From: Sphingobacterium paludis
Lineage (GTDB): Bacteria > Bacteroidota > Bacteroidia > Sphingobacteriales > Sphingobacteriaceae
Direction of reading: 5' to 3'
Length of the DNA stretch: 64,000 nucleotides
Assembly: GCF_004364125.1 (NCBI RefSeq)
Contig: NZ_SNZV01000005.1
Span: 1-64,000, forward strand
This document shows, in pieces, positions 37,798 to 47,438 of the stretch (position 1 is the first letter of the stretch; the number at the start of each line of letters is the position of its first letter). The notes under the pieces are model-generated. The model did not search any database and was not told where the DNA came from. It was given only the letters and a program-made list of their open reading frames with translations. The position numbers and the translations under genes were made by a program.

Positions 37798-38853
37798 TTA
37801 GTTTTTTAATGAGGCCATGTCAATCACAAAGCGGTATTTCACATCGCCTTTGAGCAATCTTTCGTAAGCATCATTGATCTCTTGCATATTGATTAGTTCA
37901 ATATCTGAAGTGATGTTATGCTCACCACAAAAATCTAGCATTTCTTGGGTTTCGCGGATGCCGCCGATCATGGATCCAGAGAAACTTTTACGAGCCGGAA
38001 TGAGACTAAACGGCGCTACGGGTAGCGGATGTTCGGGCGCACCAACCAACGTTAAGGAGCCATCACGCTTTAGCAAACTTAGGTAAGCATTAATGTCGTG
38101 GGATGCAGATACGCAATCTAGTATAAAGTGTAGGCTTCCAGCATTTTTACGCATTTGATCTGCATCGGTTGATAATATGATTTCGTCTGCACCTAGACGT
38201 TTTGCATCTTCTACTTTCGATGCAGATGTCGTGATTACTACGACGTGAGCGCCCATCGCCTTGGCTAATTTAACGCCCATATGCCCTAAACCGCCAATCC
38301 CGACAATACCCACTTTTTGTCCTGGTCCAACGTTCCAATGACGTAGCGGGGAGTAGGTTGTAATTCCTGCACACAGGAGCGGTGCGGCAGCTGCGGGATC
38401 CAGGTTTTCTGGAACGCGTAGCGTGTAGCTCTCGTCCACGACAATCGTTTGCGAATAGCCGCCAAAGGTTTGCACACCTAAATGTGCATCGGGAGAATTA
38501 TAGGTGCCGACGTTTCCTTTCTCACAGTATTGCTCCAGACCTTCTTTACAGCTTTCGCATTCCCGGCAGCTATCTACCATACAGCCCACGGCCGCTAGGT
38601 CGCCCACTTTAAATTTACTGACGCTCTCGCCAACCTTCGTGACGCGACCTACAATTTCATGACCGGGAACGTTAGGATAGATGGTATTGTGCCATTCATT
38701 ACGCGCGGTATGTAGGTCGGAATGGCATACGCCACAGAATAAGATTTCGATTTCAACGTCCGTAGCGGTTACGGCTCTACGTTCAATGCTTATTTCCTTC
38801 AAATCTGCTTCTGCCGCATCCGTACCGAATGCTTTCACTGAAAATGTACTCAT
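37798..38853 (-). CDS. Zinc-dependent NAD(P) alcohol/aldehyde dehydrogenase (YahK-like)
   Basis: A 351-residue medium-chain dehydrogenase. Catalytic zinc ligands are C43 (LFCGVCHSDLH) and H65/E66 (VPGHEIVG). The structural zinc lobe is CMVDSCRECESCKEGLEQYC. The coenzyme motif is VGIVGIGGLGHMGVKLAKAMG. The sequence fits the cinnamyl-alcohol/YahK group, NADP-preferring aldehyde reductases with broad substrate range. Monocistronic, divergent from the VOC gene across a 413-base region. The true substrate is unknown. Confidence 0.92.
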   Translation of the reverse strand: MSTFSVKAFGTDAAEADLKEISIERRAVTATDVEIEILFCGVCHSDLHTARNEWHNTIYPNVPGHEIVGRVTKVGESVSKFKVGDLAAVGCMVDSCRECESCKEGLEQYCEKGNVGTYNSPDAHLGVQTFGGYSQTIVVDESYTLRVPENLDPAAAAPLLCAGITTYSPLRHWNVGPGQKVGIVGIGGLGHMGVKLAKAMGAHVVVITTSASKVEDAKRLGADEIILSTDADQMRKNAGSLHFILDCVSASHDINAYLSLLKRDGSLTLVGAPEHPLPVAPFSLIPARKSFSGSMIGGIRETQEMLDFCGEHNITSDIELINMQEINDAYERLLKGDVKYRFVIDMASLKN

Positions 38854-39266
38854 AAGGATAGTTTTTATGTTTATTTGCTGTTTCCGTGTCTTCTGACAAG
38901 TTCTTTAAGAAAACACATATTTTTCTAAACTGTTTTCTTGTTGGTCAAAGAGCACGAACAATTAAACACAAACTTACTGCTAACTTAGCGAAACTACTTT
39001 GCTGTGCGGCTCAAATTTTAACCGAAGTTATTATGGAACGAGGATTATGCTCCATTTTGCATAAACAACTACGTACGTCATGTAAAACGACGGTAAAAGT
39101 TTAAATTCTCACCCAATTTGTGCGTTTTTTATCAGCATAACTACTCAAATTCGTGCTACGTGATCAAGAGAAGTTCGCGAAAACGATAGACACAGTATTT
39201 GATAGCGTAGTAGGTTGGATCCGCTGCCATATGGATTTTACACAGTATCGAAATTTAATTCAAAAA
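38854..39266. other. 413-base intergenic region
   Basis: Between divergent genes. A frame covering 39153-39266 in front of the VOC gene is not conserved-looking and probably not translated. No clear TAnnTTTG box, repeat or RNA structure was found. Confidence 0.5.
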
Positions 39267-39722
39267 ATGATAAAAGGAATTTACGAAACGCACGTTCAGG
39301 TAAGTAATCTGGAAGAAGCAATACTATTCTACACCACGGTGTTGAAGCTGGAAGTGGCGTACTTGGACGAAGGTAGGCGGATTGCTTTTCTATTTATGCC
39401 CGGAAATGATAAGACGAGTATGCTGGGTCTTTGGGAAGAAACTGTCAATTTGCAGCGTCGCCATTTCGCCTTCCATTGCGACAGAGATTTTATTCTGGAT
39501 CATGCGGTAGGTTTCTTGCAAGAGCATAACTTACAACCCTACAATTTTTTGAAGGATGGAACAACAGCGCCGATGGTATTTTGCTGGATGCCAGCCTTGG
39601 CCATTTATTTCAATGATCCCGATGGAAACCAACTAGAGTTTCTAGCGATGTTGGATGGCGAAAGCCAGCCGCATTTAGGTGTATTGTCCTACGCAGACTG
39701 GGTCAAACAACAAATGAAATAA
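39267..39722 (+). CDS. VOC family protein
   Basis: A 151-residue single VOC (glyoxalase/bleomycin-resistance) domain. Family features are the N-terminal ETHVQVSNLEEAILFYTTVLKLEVAY strand-helix unit, a central HFAFHCDRD, and the C-terminal IYFNDPDGNQLEFLAML. Metal ligand positions are His in ETHVQ, His in HFAFH and Glu in LEFLA, so a metal site looks possible. The substrate is unknown. The frame opens at 39153, but ATG 39267 (MIKGIYETHVQVSNL) is the natural domain start. Transcribed alone. Confidence 0.87.
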   Translation: MIKGIYETHVQVSNLEEAILFYTTVLKLEVAYLDEGRRIAFLFMPGNDKTSMLGLWEETVNLQRRHFAFHCDRDFILDHAVGFLQEHNLQPYNFLKDGTTAPMVFCWMPALAIYFNDPDGNQLEFLAMLDGESQPHLGVLSYADWVKQQMK

Positions 39723-39969
39723 AGTTTTCTCACGAGGTATTATGCCGCTGTTTTCTGTTATATGGAGAGCATGGACATCAACAAATGCCTTTCTTACTAA
39801 AAATATGATTTAACTGTAGTTTTGTCGGCCAATAGGGTAGACAGGGACTGATTTTTGCATAAGCTTGCTTTCGCCTTATAAAAGGAGGCATTGGCGTAGT
39901 GCGTTAAGCTGTCGCCTTACAAATCGGTAATCTATATCTTAAAATTTGAATATTTATTATTTTATCACC

Positions 39970-40521
39970 ATGAACAACAAACACACAACCTTTAAAGCTC
40001 TTTTGTTTCCTGTAATTATTGTATTTGCGCTGCTTGCAAGCTGCGGCCGCTCAACGCCCGATCAGCTTTTTCAAACCACGATCTTGAATACCAATATACT
40101 GCATGGGTTTGGCTCGGAGCGCTTTACGAAGAGTCTGCATGATGAAACGGTTGAGTTTCCCGATGTGCCTGCCAGTAAGAAAAATGGCAATGAAGCGCAG
40201 CAGGTCGTCGAGGCAAAAATTGCGTACATCGAACAAACCATTAAAAGAATTGAAGAAAGCGGCGCTCCAGATGATGAGGGCGAAATGATTAAACAAAAAT
40301 CGTTGGAGCTTTTTAACTATGCTTTACCCGTATACAAGAAAGAATATTTAGCGCTTGCAACTATGTGCGATAAAAAACAACCGGAGAAAGAAATCCACGA
40401 TGCATCAGCGCATATTATCCAGACATATGGTCCCGCATTCGAAGAGAAATATGTTCATCTGATTGATCTCGGCGAGCAGTATGCATTGAAACACAATATA
40501 AATGCGTCGTTTGGTAAATAG
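39970..40521 (+). CDS. Uncharacterised lipoprotein
   Basis: A 183-residue exported protein with lipobox LLASC around residue 25 (FALLASCGRS). The mature part is mostly helical and charged, with a possible coiled coil around QQVVEAKIAYIEQTIKRIEES. I do not recognise the family confidently; it may belong to the LIC11966-type surface proteins, but this is a weak impression. ATG 39970 is chosen over 39946 because it directly precedes the basic n-region MNNKHTTFK. A terminator follows 23 bases after the stop, so the gene is monocistronic. Confidence 0.78.
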   Translation: MNNKHTTFKALLFPVIIVFALLASCGRSTPDQLFQTTILNTNILHGFGSERFTKSLHDETVEFPDVPASKKNGNEAQQVVEAKIAYIEQTIKRIEESGAPDDEGEMIKQKSLELFNYALPVYKKEYLALATMCDKKQPEKEIHDASAHIIQTYGPAFEEKYVHLIDLGEQYALKHNINASFGK

Positions 40522-40543
40522 TTCCTTAAATTATTTTTAAACG

Positions 40544-40580
40544 AGGTGGCGCCACTGTGTAGTCGCCACCTTGCTTTTTT
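40544..40580 (+). terminator. Rho-independent terminator
   Basis: An 8-bp stem (aggtggcg 40544-40551 / cgccacct 40564-40571) with a 12-base loop is followed by tgctttttt. It ends the lipoprotein gene. Confidence 0.85.
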
Positions 40581-40708
40581 CGTTAAAGCTGGTAGATTCG
40601 TTGATCGTGCAATATCTACAGTTTGTGCTAAAACGATCTAATATCATTTTTTCAGTAGAAAATAGGCGATTTCTTAAAACCAAAAGCCCTCGACGACGTT
40701 CAGAGAAT

Positions 40709-40966
40709 ATGAAAATTACCGGAAGCGAAGATATTATAGCTGGTATTCTAGATAGCTTGGATGACAGCGTATTTGGCGCTGGTATAAGGACGACTCATAG
40801 CATCACTTTTCAATTTAATGATCTTGAAAGCGTCGTGGAATTTAAACGAAATGATGAAGAGCCGGTGCGTGCGGAAGATGCATTTTGGTTGGGCTTTGTT
40901 GCAAAAAGCTTCGTAGGTCAAAAAATAAGAAAAAAAGAAGCGTATGTGCTTCAGCGTAGTCGCTGA
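40709..40966 (+). CDS. Small hypothetical protein
   Basis: An 85-residue soluble protein (MKITGSEDIIAGILDSLDDS...). It mixes an N-terminal helical region with a strand-like SITFQFNDLESVVEFKRND and a helical EDAFWLGFVAKSF. The frame opens at 40571, inside the preceding terminator, so ATG 40709 is far more likely. No family recognised and no functional clue from the neighbours. Coding status is plausible rather than certain. Confidence 0.55.
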   Translation: MKITGSEDIIAGILDSLDDSVFGAGIRTTHSITFQFNDLESVVEFKRNDEEPVRAEDAFWLGFVAKSFVGQKIRKKEAYVLQRSR

Positions 40967-41208
40967 TGCTTTCTTTCCTTGAATAGGTTCAATCCAATTT
41001 TAACTAGGGCATGTATTTTTTTGATAGTATTTCAGCAAAAACATGCGCATATTGCAGCTAATCAACCCTTAAAAGCTACACAACTATAGCTCACAACGTA
41101 CAATCATTTTTGCCCTTACTTTGCAAAAACAAATGCATTGATCAAATCTCTCCGAGTATGCTGCTGGTTCTTTGCCTAACATATTCATAGACACCATGCG
41201 GATAAATC

Positions 41209-42351
41209 TTAAGCTAATGCGGGTTTAACAACCTTCCTTTTGCCTTTAGTCGCGTTTTTCCCCTTATGCCACCACACATAGAATCCCGTGATAGGCAATG
41301 TTGCGCAGATCAAACTAGCTAGGAAGTAGAGGATCTTGGTCGTCAGTCCGCCGATATAACCTGTATGCAGCCCGAAGTTTGAACGGGAGATCCACTCGCC
41401 GCTTTTTGCTTCACTTATTGGCTTTTGCGAGCTCGGGAGCAACTCCATGCTGTACCGATCAAAGCGTAGGTCGCGCCAGCTGCCCCGATACATATCGGTA
41501 CAGGCATATACCAAGTTATCGTCATCCTCAGGGATGTGAACAATCACCGCGTCTTTATTTTGCATGGCTATTTCCGTACGAACCTTATGCCATATGGCAT
41601 CGGCCACCTGTAGGGCATCTGTTTTGACGCTATTTTCTTGTATGATTTCCGTTGTTGTTTGTCGCGGCGGTCGGGGGTAGCCACCCGCAAGTTCAATAAC
41701 GGATTTGCGCAACCAAGGGAAGGACATCATCATCGCCGTAAAGGCCATGACTAATGCCAATATCAGCGAGTAAAAACCCAACACATTATGCAAGTCATAG
41801 TTGATACGCTTCCATTTCGTTTTCCAGTCGATGGTAAAGCTTTGCTTGATCATACGCTTGTTCCAGCGTTTCGGCCACCATAAGATCAATCCAGAGAGCG
41901 TAATAACGAAGAATAGCAGTGTCGCCCAGCCCACGATAGGGCGTCCTATTTCTGACGGGAGCCATAAATGCCGATGTCCCTCGTCCATAAAATGGAAGAA
42001 ATCCTCATGGTCTACCTCAGCCAAGATATGTGCATCGTAAGGGTTAACAAATAACAGCGTATCGCCGTCGCTTACACTAACTTTAACTGGTTTCCCGTGA
42101 CCGTAATACCAAAAGCTTTCCATTTCCTTTTGCGGATGTACAGCTTTGATTCGCTCATAAAGCACGCTAGGGGACAACATTTCACTTCCAGATTCGGTCG
42201 TCGGTGAAGCGCTGTATAGCCAAGAATACTTAATTTCTTCCTCGAACACCAGCGCGCAGCCAGTGATGGAAAGGATCACGACAATAATGCCTGATGCCAA
42301 GCCCAGCCAAAGGTGAAGCCAGGCATTGATCTTTACTAGTGTTTTTTTCAT
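41209..42351 (-). CDS. PepSY-associated membrane protein (XusC-like)
   Basis: A 380-residue inner-membrane protein of the PepSY-TM family. Four hydrophobic segments lie near residues 15-37, 145-165, 195-215 and 340-360, with a periplasmic PepSY-type region between the first two. His residues in the helices (AWLHLWLG, YDLHNVLGFYS) could ligate heme, as in ferric-siderophore reductases such as FoxB/FhuF-type partners. In Bacteroides XusABC, the third gene is a PepSY protein of this type. Here it lies downstream of the DUF4374 lipoprotein, separated by a strong terminator, so its expression may be reduced relative to that gene. Confidence 0.88.
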   Translation of the reverse strand: MKKTLVKINAWLHLWLGLASGIIVVILSITGCALVFEEEIKYSWLYSASPTTESGSEMLSPSVLYERIKAVHPQKEMESFWYYGHGKPVKVSVSDGDTLLFVNPYDAHILAEVDHEDFFHFMDEGHRHLWLPSEIGRPIVGWATLLFFVITLSGLILWWPKRWNKRMIKQSFTIDWKTKWKRINYDLHNVLGFYSLILALVMAFTAMMMSFPWLRKSVIELAGGYPRPPRQTTTEIIQENSVKTDALQVADAIWHKVRTEIAMQNKDAVIVHIPEDDDNLVYACTDMYRGSWRDLRFDRYSMELLPSSQKPISEAKSGEWISRSNFGLHTGYIGGLTTKILYFLASLICATLPITGFYVWWHKGKNATKGKRKVVKPALA

Positions 42352-42380
42352 GTTCTCGGAATCTCTTCAGGATAATTGAT

Positions 42381-42418
42381 AAAAAATATCCTCCGGTCAA
42401 CAGATGAGACCGGAGGAT
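42381..42418 (-). terminator. Intra-locus terminator between the XusB-like and XusC-like genes
   Basis: An 11-bp perfect stem (atcctccggtc 42388-42398 / gaccggaggat 42408-42418) with a 9-base loop is followed on the minus strand by attttttatc. It meets the criteria for a rho-independent terminator and lies 20 bases after the DUF4374 stop and 29 bases before the PepSY start, so it may set a lower expression ratio. Confidence 0.8.
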
Positions 42419-42438
42419 CATAGGTAGTATATACAAAC

Positions 42439-43671
42439 TTATTTTAGGCGGTAAAGCATGGGCGTATCACCATCGGCACCGTCGATACGTGCTCCGCGCG
42501 TCAATTTATCTGCCGCCGAGTCGTATTCCCAAACGTATACACCATCCGCTTTCGGGTCATTCACTGCAATGTATGCTTTGCCATTGTGCACGACGCCAGA
42601 GCGCGAGTTGCCCACCAGTGGAAAGTCTAGTTTCTTCACCACCTGTTGCGTGTTCACGTCGATAATAAGGTATTCCCACATAGCCGCATACCACCAGTCG
42701 TTGAATTCCTTGATATTGGTTTGCGTATCATGCGCGCTAATCAACATCGCTTTACCATTTCCAATGTAGGTTACGCCCAATTGATTGTCGCCGCCGCGCT
42801 GCGCGCTGATATTAAAGAAATAATTTGGATCAAGCTTGCTTTCGCCATCTTTCACACGGTATATTGCGGTTGGCATAGCTGCCTTACCACCGCCCAACAC
42901 CGGCATCGGAATGGTCAGAATATAGGTATAACCATTATCGTGGAAGTTGCTGAAGTAGGAATTTCGTACAGTTCCTAGTGGGGCAGAACGTGAGTCTTCT
43001 CCAGTAACCTGTAAATTACTTAGGCTTGGATAGTCTATGACCGCTGTGTATGATTTATCGTAATGTATCTTCGTTTCTTCGTTGTATAATCCATAGGCAA
43101 GAAATAGTTTGCTGCCTTGCGGAATCACGGAAAATACCCGACGACTATGGTTTGCCGGAACACCGGTTTTTTCGAACTCGCCGCTTTTGGTTACCACCAT
43201 ATTTTCTACATCAACGATAGCATAGTAATTATTGGAGCGCGCCCCAAACATCAGTTCTGTATCGCTGAGCCAAGCGTGCCAGCCCAAATACAAGCTCGGC
43301 AGTTGAGAGAAAGGAATCTCGCGGATGGTTTTCAATACACCATCTTCGAATCGGTATTTTCCAAATTTATTAGCTTCCGGATTTACATGGTAGATATCCC
43401 GACCTTTTTGCATCAAGTTTTCTTCCCAGTTTAGGATATCGGATACGTTCGTACCTTTGCCTACCGGCGAGATAACGCCACGCATCAGATCCTCAATAGG
43501 AAGCATATAGCGTCCGTTGTCGGTTCCGACAATCACGGCAAATTCAGGGTCTACTACATCATCTATTGCCGGCGCATCATCGTTCTTACACGAGGTCGCC
43601 GTCAAGCTTACAGCGGCGAAAGCCAACGCTATCGCCCATACACGTTTTTTTGTGTGTGCTAATTTGATCAT
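42439..43671 (-). CDS. DUF4374 lipoprotein, XusB-like siderophore-binding candidate
   Basis: A 410-residue exported lipoprotein with lipobox LTATSC and Cys28 (SLTATSCKNDD). The mature chain is a repeated strand pattern compatible with a seven-bladed propeller (blade-like GKAYIAVNDPKADGVYVWEYD). DUF4374 proteins include Bacteroides XusB, a surface and vesicle-borne binder of catecholate siderophores. The gene lies directly downstream of a TonB-dependent receptor (14 bases) and upstream of a PepSY protein, the XusA-XusB-XusC order. The frame extends to 43788 but ATG 43671 gives a clean lipoprotein signal. A second copy of the family lies upstream of the receptor. Confidence 0.87.
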   Translation of the reverse strand: MIKLAHTKKRVWAIALAFAAVSLTATSCKNDDAPAIDDVVDPEFAVIVGTDNGRYMLPIEDLMRGVISPVGKGTNVSDILNWEENLMQKGRDIYHVNPEANKFGKYRFEDGVLKTIREIPFSQLPSLYLGWHAWLSDTELMFGARSNNYYAIVDVENMVVTKSGEFEKTGVPANHSRRVFSVIPQGSKLFLAYGLYNEETKIHYDKSYTAVIDYPSLSNLQVTGEDSRSAPLGTVRNSYFSNFHDNGYTYILTIPMPVLGGGKAAMPTAIYRVKDGESKLDPNYFFNISAQRGGDNQLGVTYIGNGKAMLISAHDTQTNIKEFNDWWYAAMWEYLIIDVNTQQVVKKLDFPLVGNSRSGVVHNGKAYIAVNDPKADGVYVWEYDSAADKLTRGARIDGADGDTPMLYRLK

Positions 43672-43685
43672 ATCAAATGTGTTAA

Positions 43686-46094
43686 TTAATGAATATTTAA
43701 ATTGTAACGAAATTTTAAAGAGGCAGATCGTCCGGGTTTCTGGAGCTTGGAATTGTCGTAGGCAATCTGGTCGGTCAGGTTGCGACACTCCAAGGTGAAG
43801 TTGTAAAGGCCATTCCTAAGGGAATAGGTCAACCCTACATTCTGGATCCACTGCGTAGGGATGTAGTAGTTGGTCGATCGATCACCCAGCTTGGACCAAG
43901 TGGTCGAGTATTCGTTGACATACTGCATAAACCAATTGAATTCCAATCGTGTGCCTACGCCCAACAGATCGTTCTTGCCGATGATGAAGTCTGTATTCCC
44001 ATATAGCCAAGGCTTATCCGGCAGTCTATTGCCATAGGTCACTTTGATGCGGTTTGTGCCGCGAACATATTGTTCCCGGTCTACTGCGCTTTCGTAGCTG
44101 GCATTGGCAGTGAACTTTAATAGATTTCCGTACGAATAGGTGATCTCCGCTTCCGCTCCCTCGACCTGTATCCCGCCGTAGTTATAGTATTGGCTAAAGC
44201 TCTCTGACGAGCCAGAAACCACCCCCGGCGGCGTGCGGTGTATGTAGTTGTCTGCATTCCGGTAAAATATGGCTGCACTTGCATAGATGCCATGCTTCTC
44301 TCGCAAAATTCCATTGTAAAAAATGCCTAGATTGTAATTATCACTACTTTCGGGAACCAGTCCAGCATTGGGGTATACATCTACGCCGTTTCCAAAAAGT
44401 TCCACTAGGGTTGGCAAACGATAAGCGTGTTCGTAAGACGCTTTCACGCCAAGCCCGTTAGTAAAGACGTAACTGGAAGCCGCTCCATAGCCCAAGTAGC
44501 TTTTAGACTGCCGGCTTTCCGAGCTATCTGCATTTTCTACACGCCCGCCAAAATGATAGTATTTGCTAAACAGTTGATTGCGCCACTTCTTCTCGAAAAA
44601 ATCGTGCATGTAATTTAATCCCAGCACATGGCGGCTCACGCGGTTGTTCTGTCGGAAGCTGTGGTTGTAGGGGTCAATCTCATTGTAGCTTTTACGATGA
44701 TTGCCGGTAAATGAATGCGTGAGGTTCACGATTTGTTTTGCGGTTATCTCGTAGTTCAACGTGCTTTGCACTAGGCTGTTATAGCCTTGGTAATGCCGTA
44801 TGGATTTGGTCAGGTTGATCTCGCCCGCTTCCGGGAAATAGCTGTCTGGCCGACCATCCCATCGGTATACACGGTAGGAACTGGTATCCGTTACTACTGA
44901 GCGATCGTTCGCAAAATTAGCAAAGATGGTGGCTGACAGACCTTCTGCAAAGAGGTTTTCCTTGCGATAGCGCAGGCTAGGGACGATACTTCGGCTCGTT
45001 TCAAACACGTGACCGTAAACCTTTTGTTGCGTAGCACCGGTCTGTACCTCGTTATAAATGTTGTTGTAGGTAAGGCCCAGCACAAATACATCGGCCCATC
45101 GTTTGCTAGATAATCCGGCTTCTACCTGCGTCATATACGATCGGTATGCATCGTGAAAGCGCTTGGCAGAGGAAATGGTATCAAACTGATTGGAATTGTT
45201 CGGGTTTACTACATCCAGGTAAACGCGGGCTTCCGGATTGCTATACATGCGGTAATCGTTATCCGAATAATTATAAAAGGAATTGACATTGACATGCAGC
45301 CCTTTTTTCGGGTCGGTGTAGCTTCCACTTAGCCCTGCCCGATGCGTGTTAAACGAGCCAAAGCTATAGCTGGCATCGATCGACTTGCGACGGTCACGTT
45401 TCGTGATGATATTGACGGCACCGCCCAAGGCGTCCGAGGTGAGATGCGCTGGGATGACACCCTTGTATACTTCAATACGCTCCACAATATTCACTGGAAT
45501 ATTATTAAATGACATGCCGCTGCCATAAGCTTCAATAGGCACGCCATCTATAAAAAATTTAATATGATTGCCAGACATCCCATTGATGGAAAAGGAATAG
45601 TTAGAGCCTAATCCACCTTGTTCCCGAACGCGAACGCCCGTACTTCTATTTAAGATTTGATTGATGTCGGCATTCGTGTTTGCATATTGCTGGGTCTCAA
45701 TCACGTTGACGTTAAAGCCAGATTGCAACATCTCTTTGGTTTTGCTTTGCCCAGTTACCTCCACTTGCTCGATATGCTCAGCAGATTCTTCCAAGGTGAA
45801 ATTGACTGTTGTGGATACACTTGAATCAATACGAATCGTTTTCTGCTGGCTTTTATAACCCACTAGCTGGGTTTCGATGGTGTATTCGCCAGATGCTAAT
45901 GCCGAAAGCGAATATTTCCCGGATGCATCCGTTCGTGTAGCTACGGCTTCTTGCTGTCTGATACGTATGGTAACGCCTTCCAGCCCTTGATTATCTTTAC
46001 TTTTCACCCACCCATTTACGCCCGCGACCTGTCCGTATGCTCCACATACGGCGATACACAGGAGAAGACAAAGTCTCCATTTAAGACCTAACAT
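43686..46094 (-). CDS. TonB-dependent receptor (XusA-like)
   Basis: An 802-residue outer-membrane receptor. Signal peptide to about residue 21 (AVCGAYGQ), then a carboxypeptidase-regulatory-like domain (GVNGWVKSKDNQGLEGVTI), plug domain (INQILNRSTGVRVREQGGLGSN, VERIEVYKGVIPAHLTSDALGGAVNI) and beta-barrel ending in an aromatic-rich C terminus. The order plug/barrel and the flanking DUF4374 genes match the XusA receptors for xenosiderophores. No SusD partner is present, so it is not a polysaccharide-utilisation receptor. No FecA-type signalling extension is evident, although a sigma/anti-sigma pair lies upstream. The actual ligand is unknown. Confidence 0.92.
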   Translation of the reverse strand: MLGLKWRLCLLLCIAVCGAYGQVAGVNGWVKSKDNQGLEGVTIRIRQQEAVATRTDASGKYSLSALASGEYTIETQLVGYKSQQKTIRIDSSVSTTVNFTLEESAEHIEQVEVTGQSKTKEMLQSGFNVNVIETQQYANTNADINQILNRSTGVRVREQGGLGSNYSFSINGMSGNHIKFFIDGVPIEAYGSGMSFNNIPVNIVERIEVYKGVIPAHLTSDALGGAVNIITKRDRRKSIDASYSFGSFNTHRAGLSGSYTDPKKGLHVNVNSFYNYSDNDYRMYSNPEARVYLDVVNPNNSNQFDTISSAKRFHDAYRSYMTQVEAGLSSKRWADVFVLGLTYNNIYNEVQTGATQQKVYGHVFETSRSIVPSLRYRKENLFAEGLSATIFANFANDRSVVTDTSSYRVYRWDGRPDSYFPEAGEINLTKSIRHYQGYNSLVQSTLNYEITAKQIVNLTHSFTGNHRKSYNEIDPYNHSFRQNNRVSRHVLGLNYMHDFFEKKWRNQLFSKYYHFGGRVENADSSESRQSKSYLGYGAASSYVFTNGLGVKASYEHAYRLPTLVELFGNGVDVYPNAGLVPESSDNYNLGIFYNGILREKHGIYASAAIFYRNADNYIHRTPPGVVSGSSESFSQYYNYGGIQVEGAEAEITYSYGNLLKFTANASYESAVDREQYVRGTNRIKVTYGNRLPDKPWLYGNTDFIIGKNDLLGVGTRLEFNWFMQYVNEYSTTWSKLGDRSTNYYIPTQWIQNVGLTYSLRNGLYNFTLECRNLTDQIAYDNSKLQKPGRSASLKFRYNLNIH

Positions 46095-46175
46095 ATATTT
46101 ATTTAGATTAATGACACATAAGAAAGTAGCGTATGCGTGTCATTACCGAAGGTCAGGTGTAAAAAAAAGCCGAAA

Positions 46176-47435
46176 TTATCGGATTTTATCCAATCGTAGG
46201 AGATAATCGATTGAAAGTTTAGGACTTAGGTAACGGGTAGCTTTCTTGGAATTCAAGTCATAACGCCATACGCTATGCCGATCGTCTGCATCATCAATGG
46301 CAATGTAGAGGTCGTTGCCTTGCTGAACCAAGTTTTCTTTGCGGGTACCTTTATCAAGCGGAAGAGGCAGTTTTGCCATCTTGCCGGATCGCAGATCCGT
46401 CAGAAAATAATCAAACTGATGTACCAAGTGGTGATTTGAAAAATCCGCAAACTTGTCTGCCTGTTCGCTGCGCACCAGCGCCTGGTTATCACCCAGGTAC
46501 CAGAAGCCATAAGCATGGTTACCGATCTGCTCGGACACATTGATCATAAACTGTTGATCAACCTGTTCTGTACCATGTTTCCTTCGGAATATAGCTGTAG
46601 GCAGATGCATGGCGTTTCCAGCAGCAATCCCAGGTCCGCTCATAAAATAAAAGTCGCCATTTTCGGCTGTGCCACTATATGACTGTATGGTATTGATCCC
46701 GCCAGGGTTGGCTGATCGAGTGTCTTTTTGTTCCGATAATACGCGGAGTGAGGCGAAGTCTAGCGTCCGGTAATACATCGTATCTATTGTGCTGTATGCC
46801 GTGCGACTCAGCATCTTGCTGTAGGCATAGGCTATCCATAGTTTATCGTTCTGGTATCGTAACAAGCCCAGGCTGAGGATATCAAAATCGTTTACAGCTG
46901 CTGGTAAAGGCAGTTCGGCCTCGCGAAGTAACGAAAAGTTCTTGGTGTCAATTTCGTAAAAGCGCGCAGTCTCCTGTCCAGCATGTACGACATTACAGAT
47001 TAACAGGGTATCCGAATCATTTTTCCAGTGGTATTGTTCGATGTTGTCGTTAATCAGTTGTATCGAATCTAACGCCGCTAAGCCGTCGAATCCGATTCGG
47101 TATTGAATTAAGTAGTCCGTCTTTGGATTAACTTGGTAGAGATGTCCCTTCCGCAAAATGAATTCCCGATTGAACTCGGCGTGTGGTATCGGTGCAGTGG
47201 ATATGCGCGTCCAGCTGCTATCAATGAAAATAAACGTGTTTTTGCCAGCTTTACTGGCAAATAAGGAGTACGCAGGCACAAAGGGATTGTTTGTGTCGGG
47301 CGCTAGCAACTCTTGTTCGCTGTCGCTGTCTGAGCTTCCTCCAGATGTATTACACGAAACTCCGAGACCGGCTGCTACAAAGGCTATACATAGGGTTATA
47401 AAATAGGTAGGCGAGGAGCAGGTAAACAGGCGCAT
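46176..47435 (-). CDS. Second DUF4374-like lipoprotein (XusB-like paralogue)
   Basis: A 419-residue exported lipoprotein with lipobox LGVSC, Cys28. After a Ser-rich linker (SGGSSDSDSEQE) the sequence again shows propeller-like strands and shares the blocks of the downstream paralogue in the same order: HLPTAIFRRKHGTE against AMPTAIYRVKDGES, NHAYGFWYLGDNQAL against NQLGVTYIGNGKAM, and RKENLVQQGNDLYIAIDDADDRHSVWRYD against SRSGVVHNGKAYIAVNDPKADGVYVWEYD. It is divergent enough to have its own binding specificity. It follows the anti-sigma gene by 3 bases and precedes the receptor by 81. Confidence 0.8.
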   Translation of the reverse strand: MRLFTCSSPTYFITLCIAFVAAGLGVSCNTSGGSSDSDSEQELLAPDTNNPFVPAYSLFASKAGKNTFIFIDSSWTRISTAPIPHAEFNREFILRKGHLYQVNPKTDYLIQYRIGFDGLAALDSIQLINDNIEQYHWKNDSDTLLICNVVHAGQETARFYEIDTKNFSLLREAELPLPAAVNDFDILSLGLLRYQNDKLWIAYAYSKMLSRTAYSTIDTMYYRTLDFASLRVLSEQKDTRSANPGGINTIQSYSGTAENGDFYFMSGPGIAAGNAMHLPTAIFRRKHGTEQVDQQFMINVSEQIGNHAYGFWYLGDNQALVRSEQADKFADFSNHHLVHQFDYFLTDLRSGKMAKLPLPLDKGTRKENLVQQGNDLYIAIDDADDRHSVWRYDLNSKKATRYLSPKLSIDYLLRLDKIR

Positions 47436-47438
47436 TGT

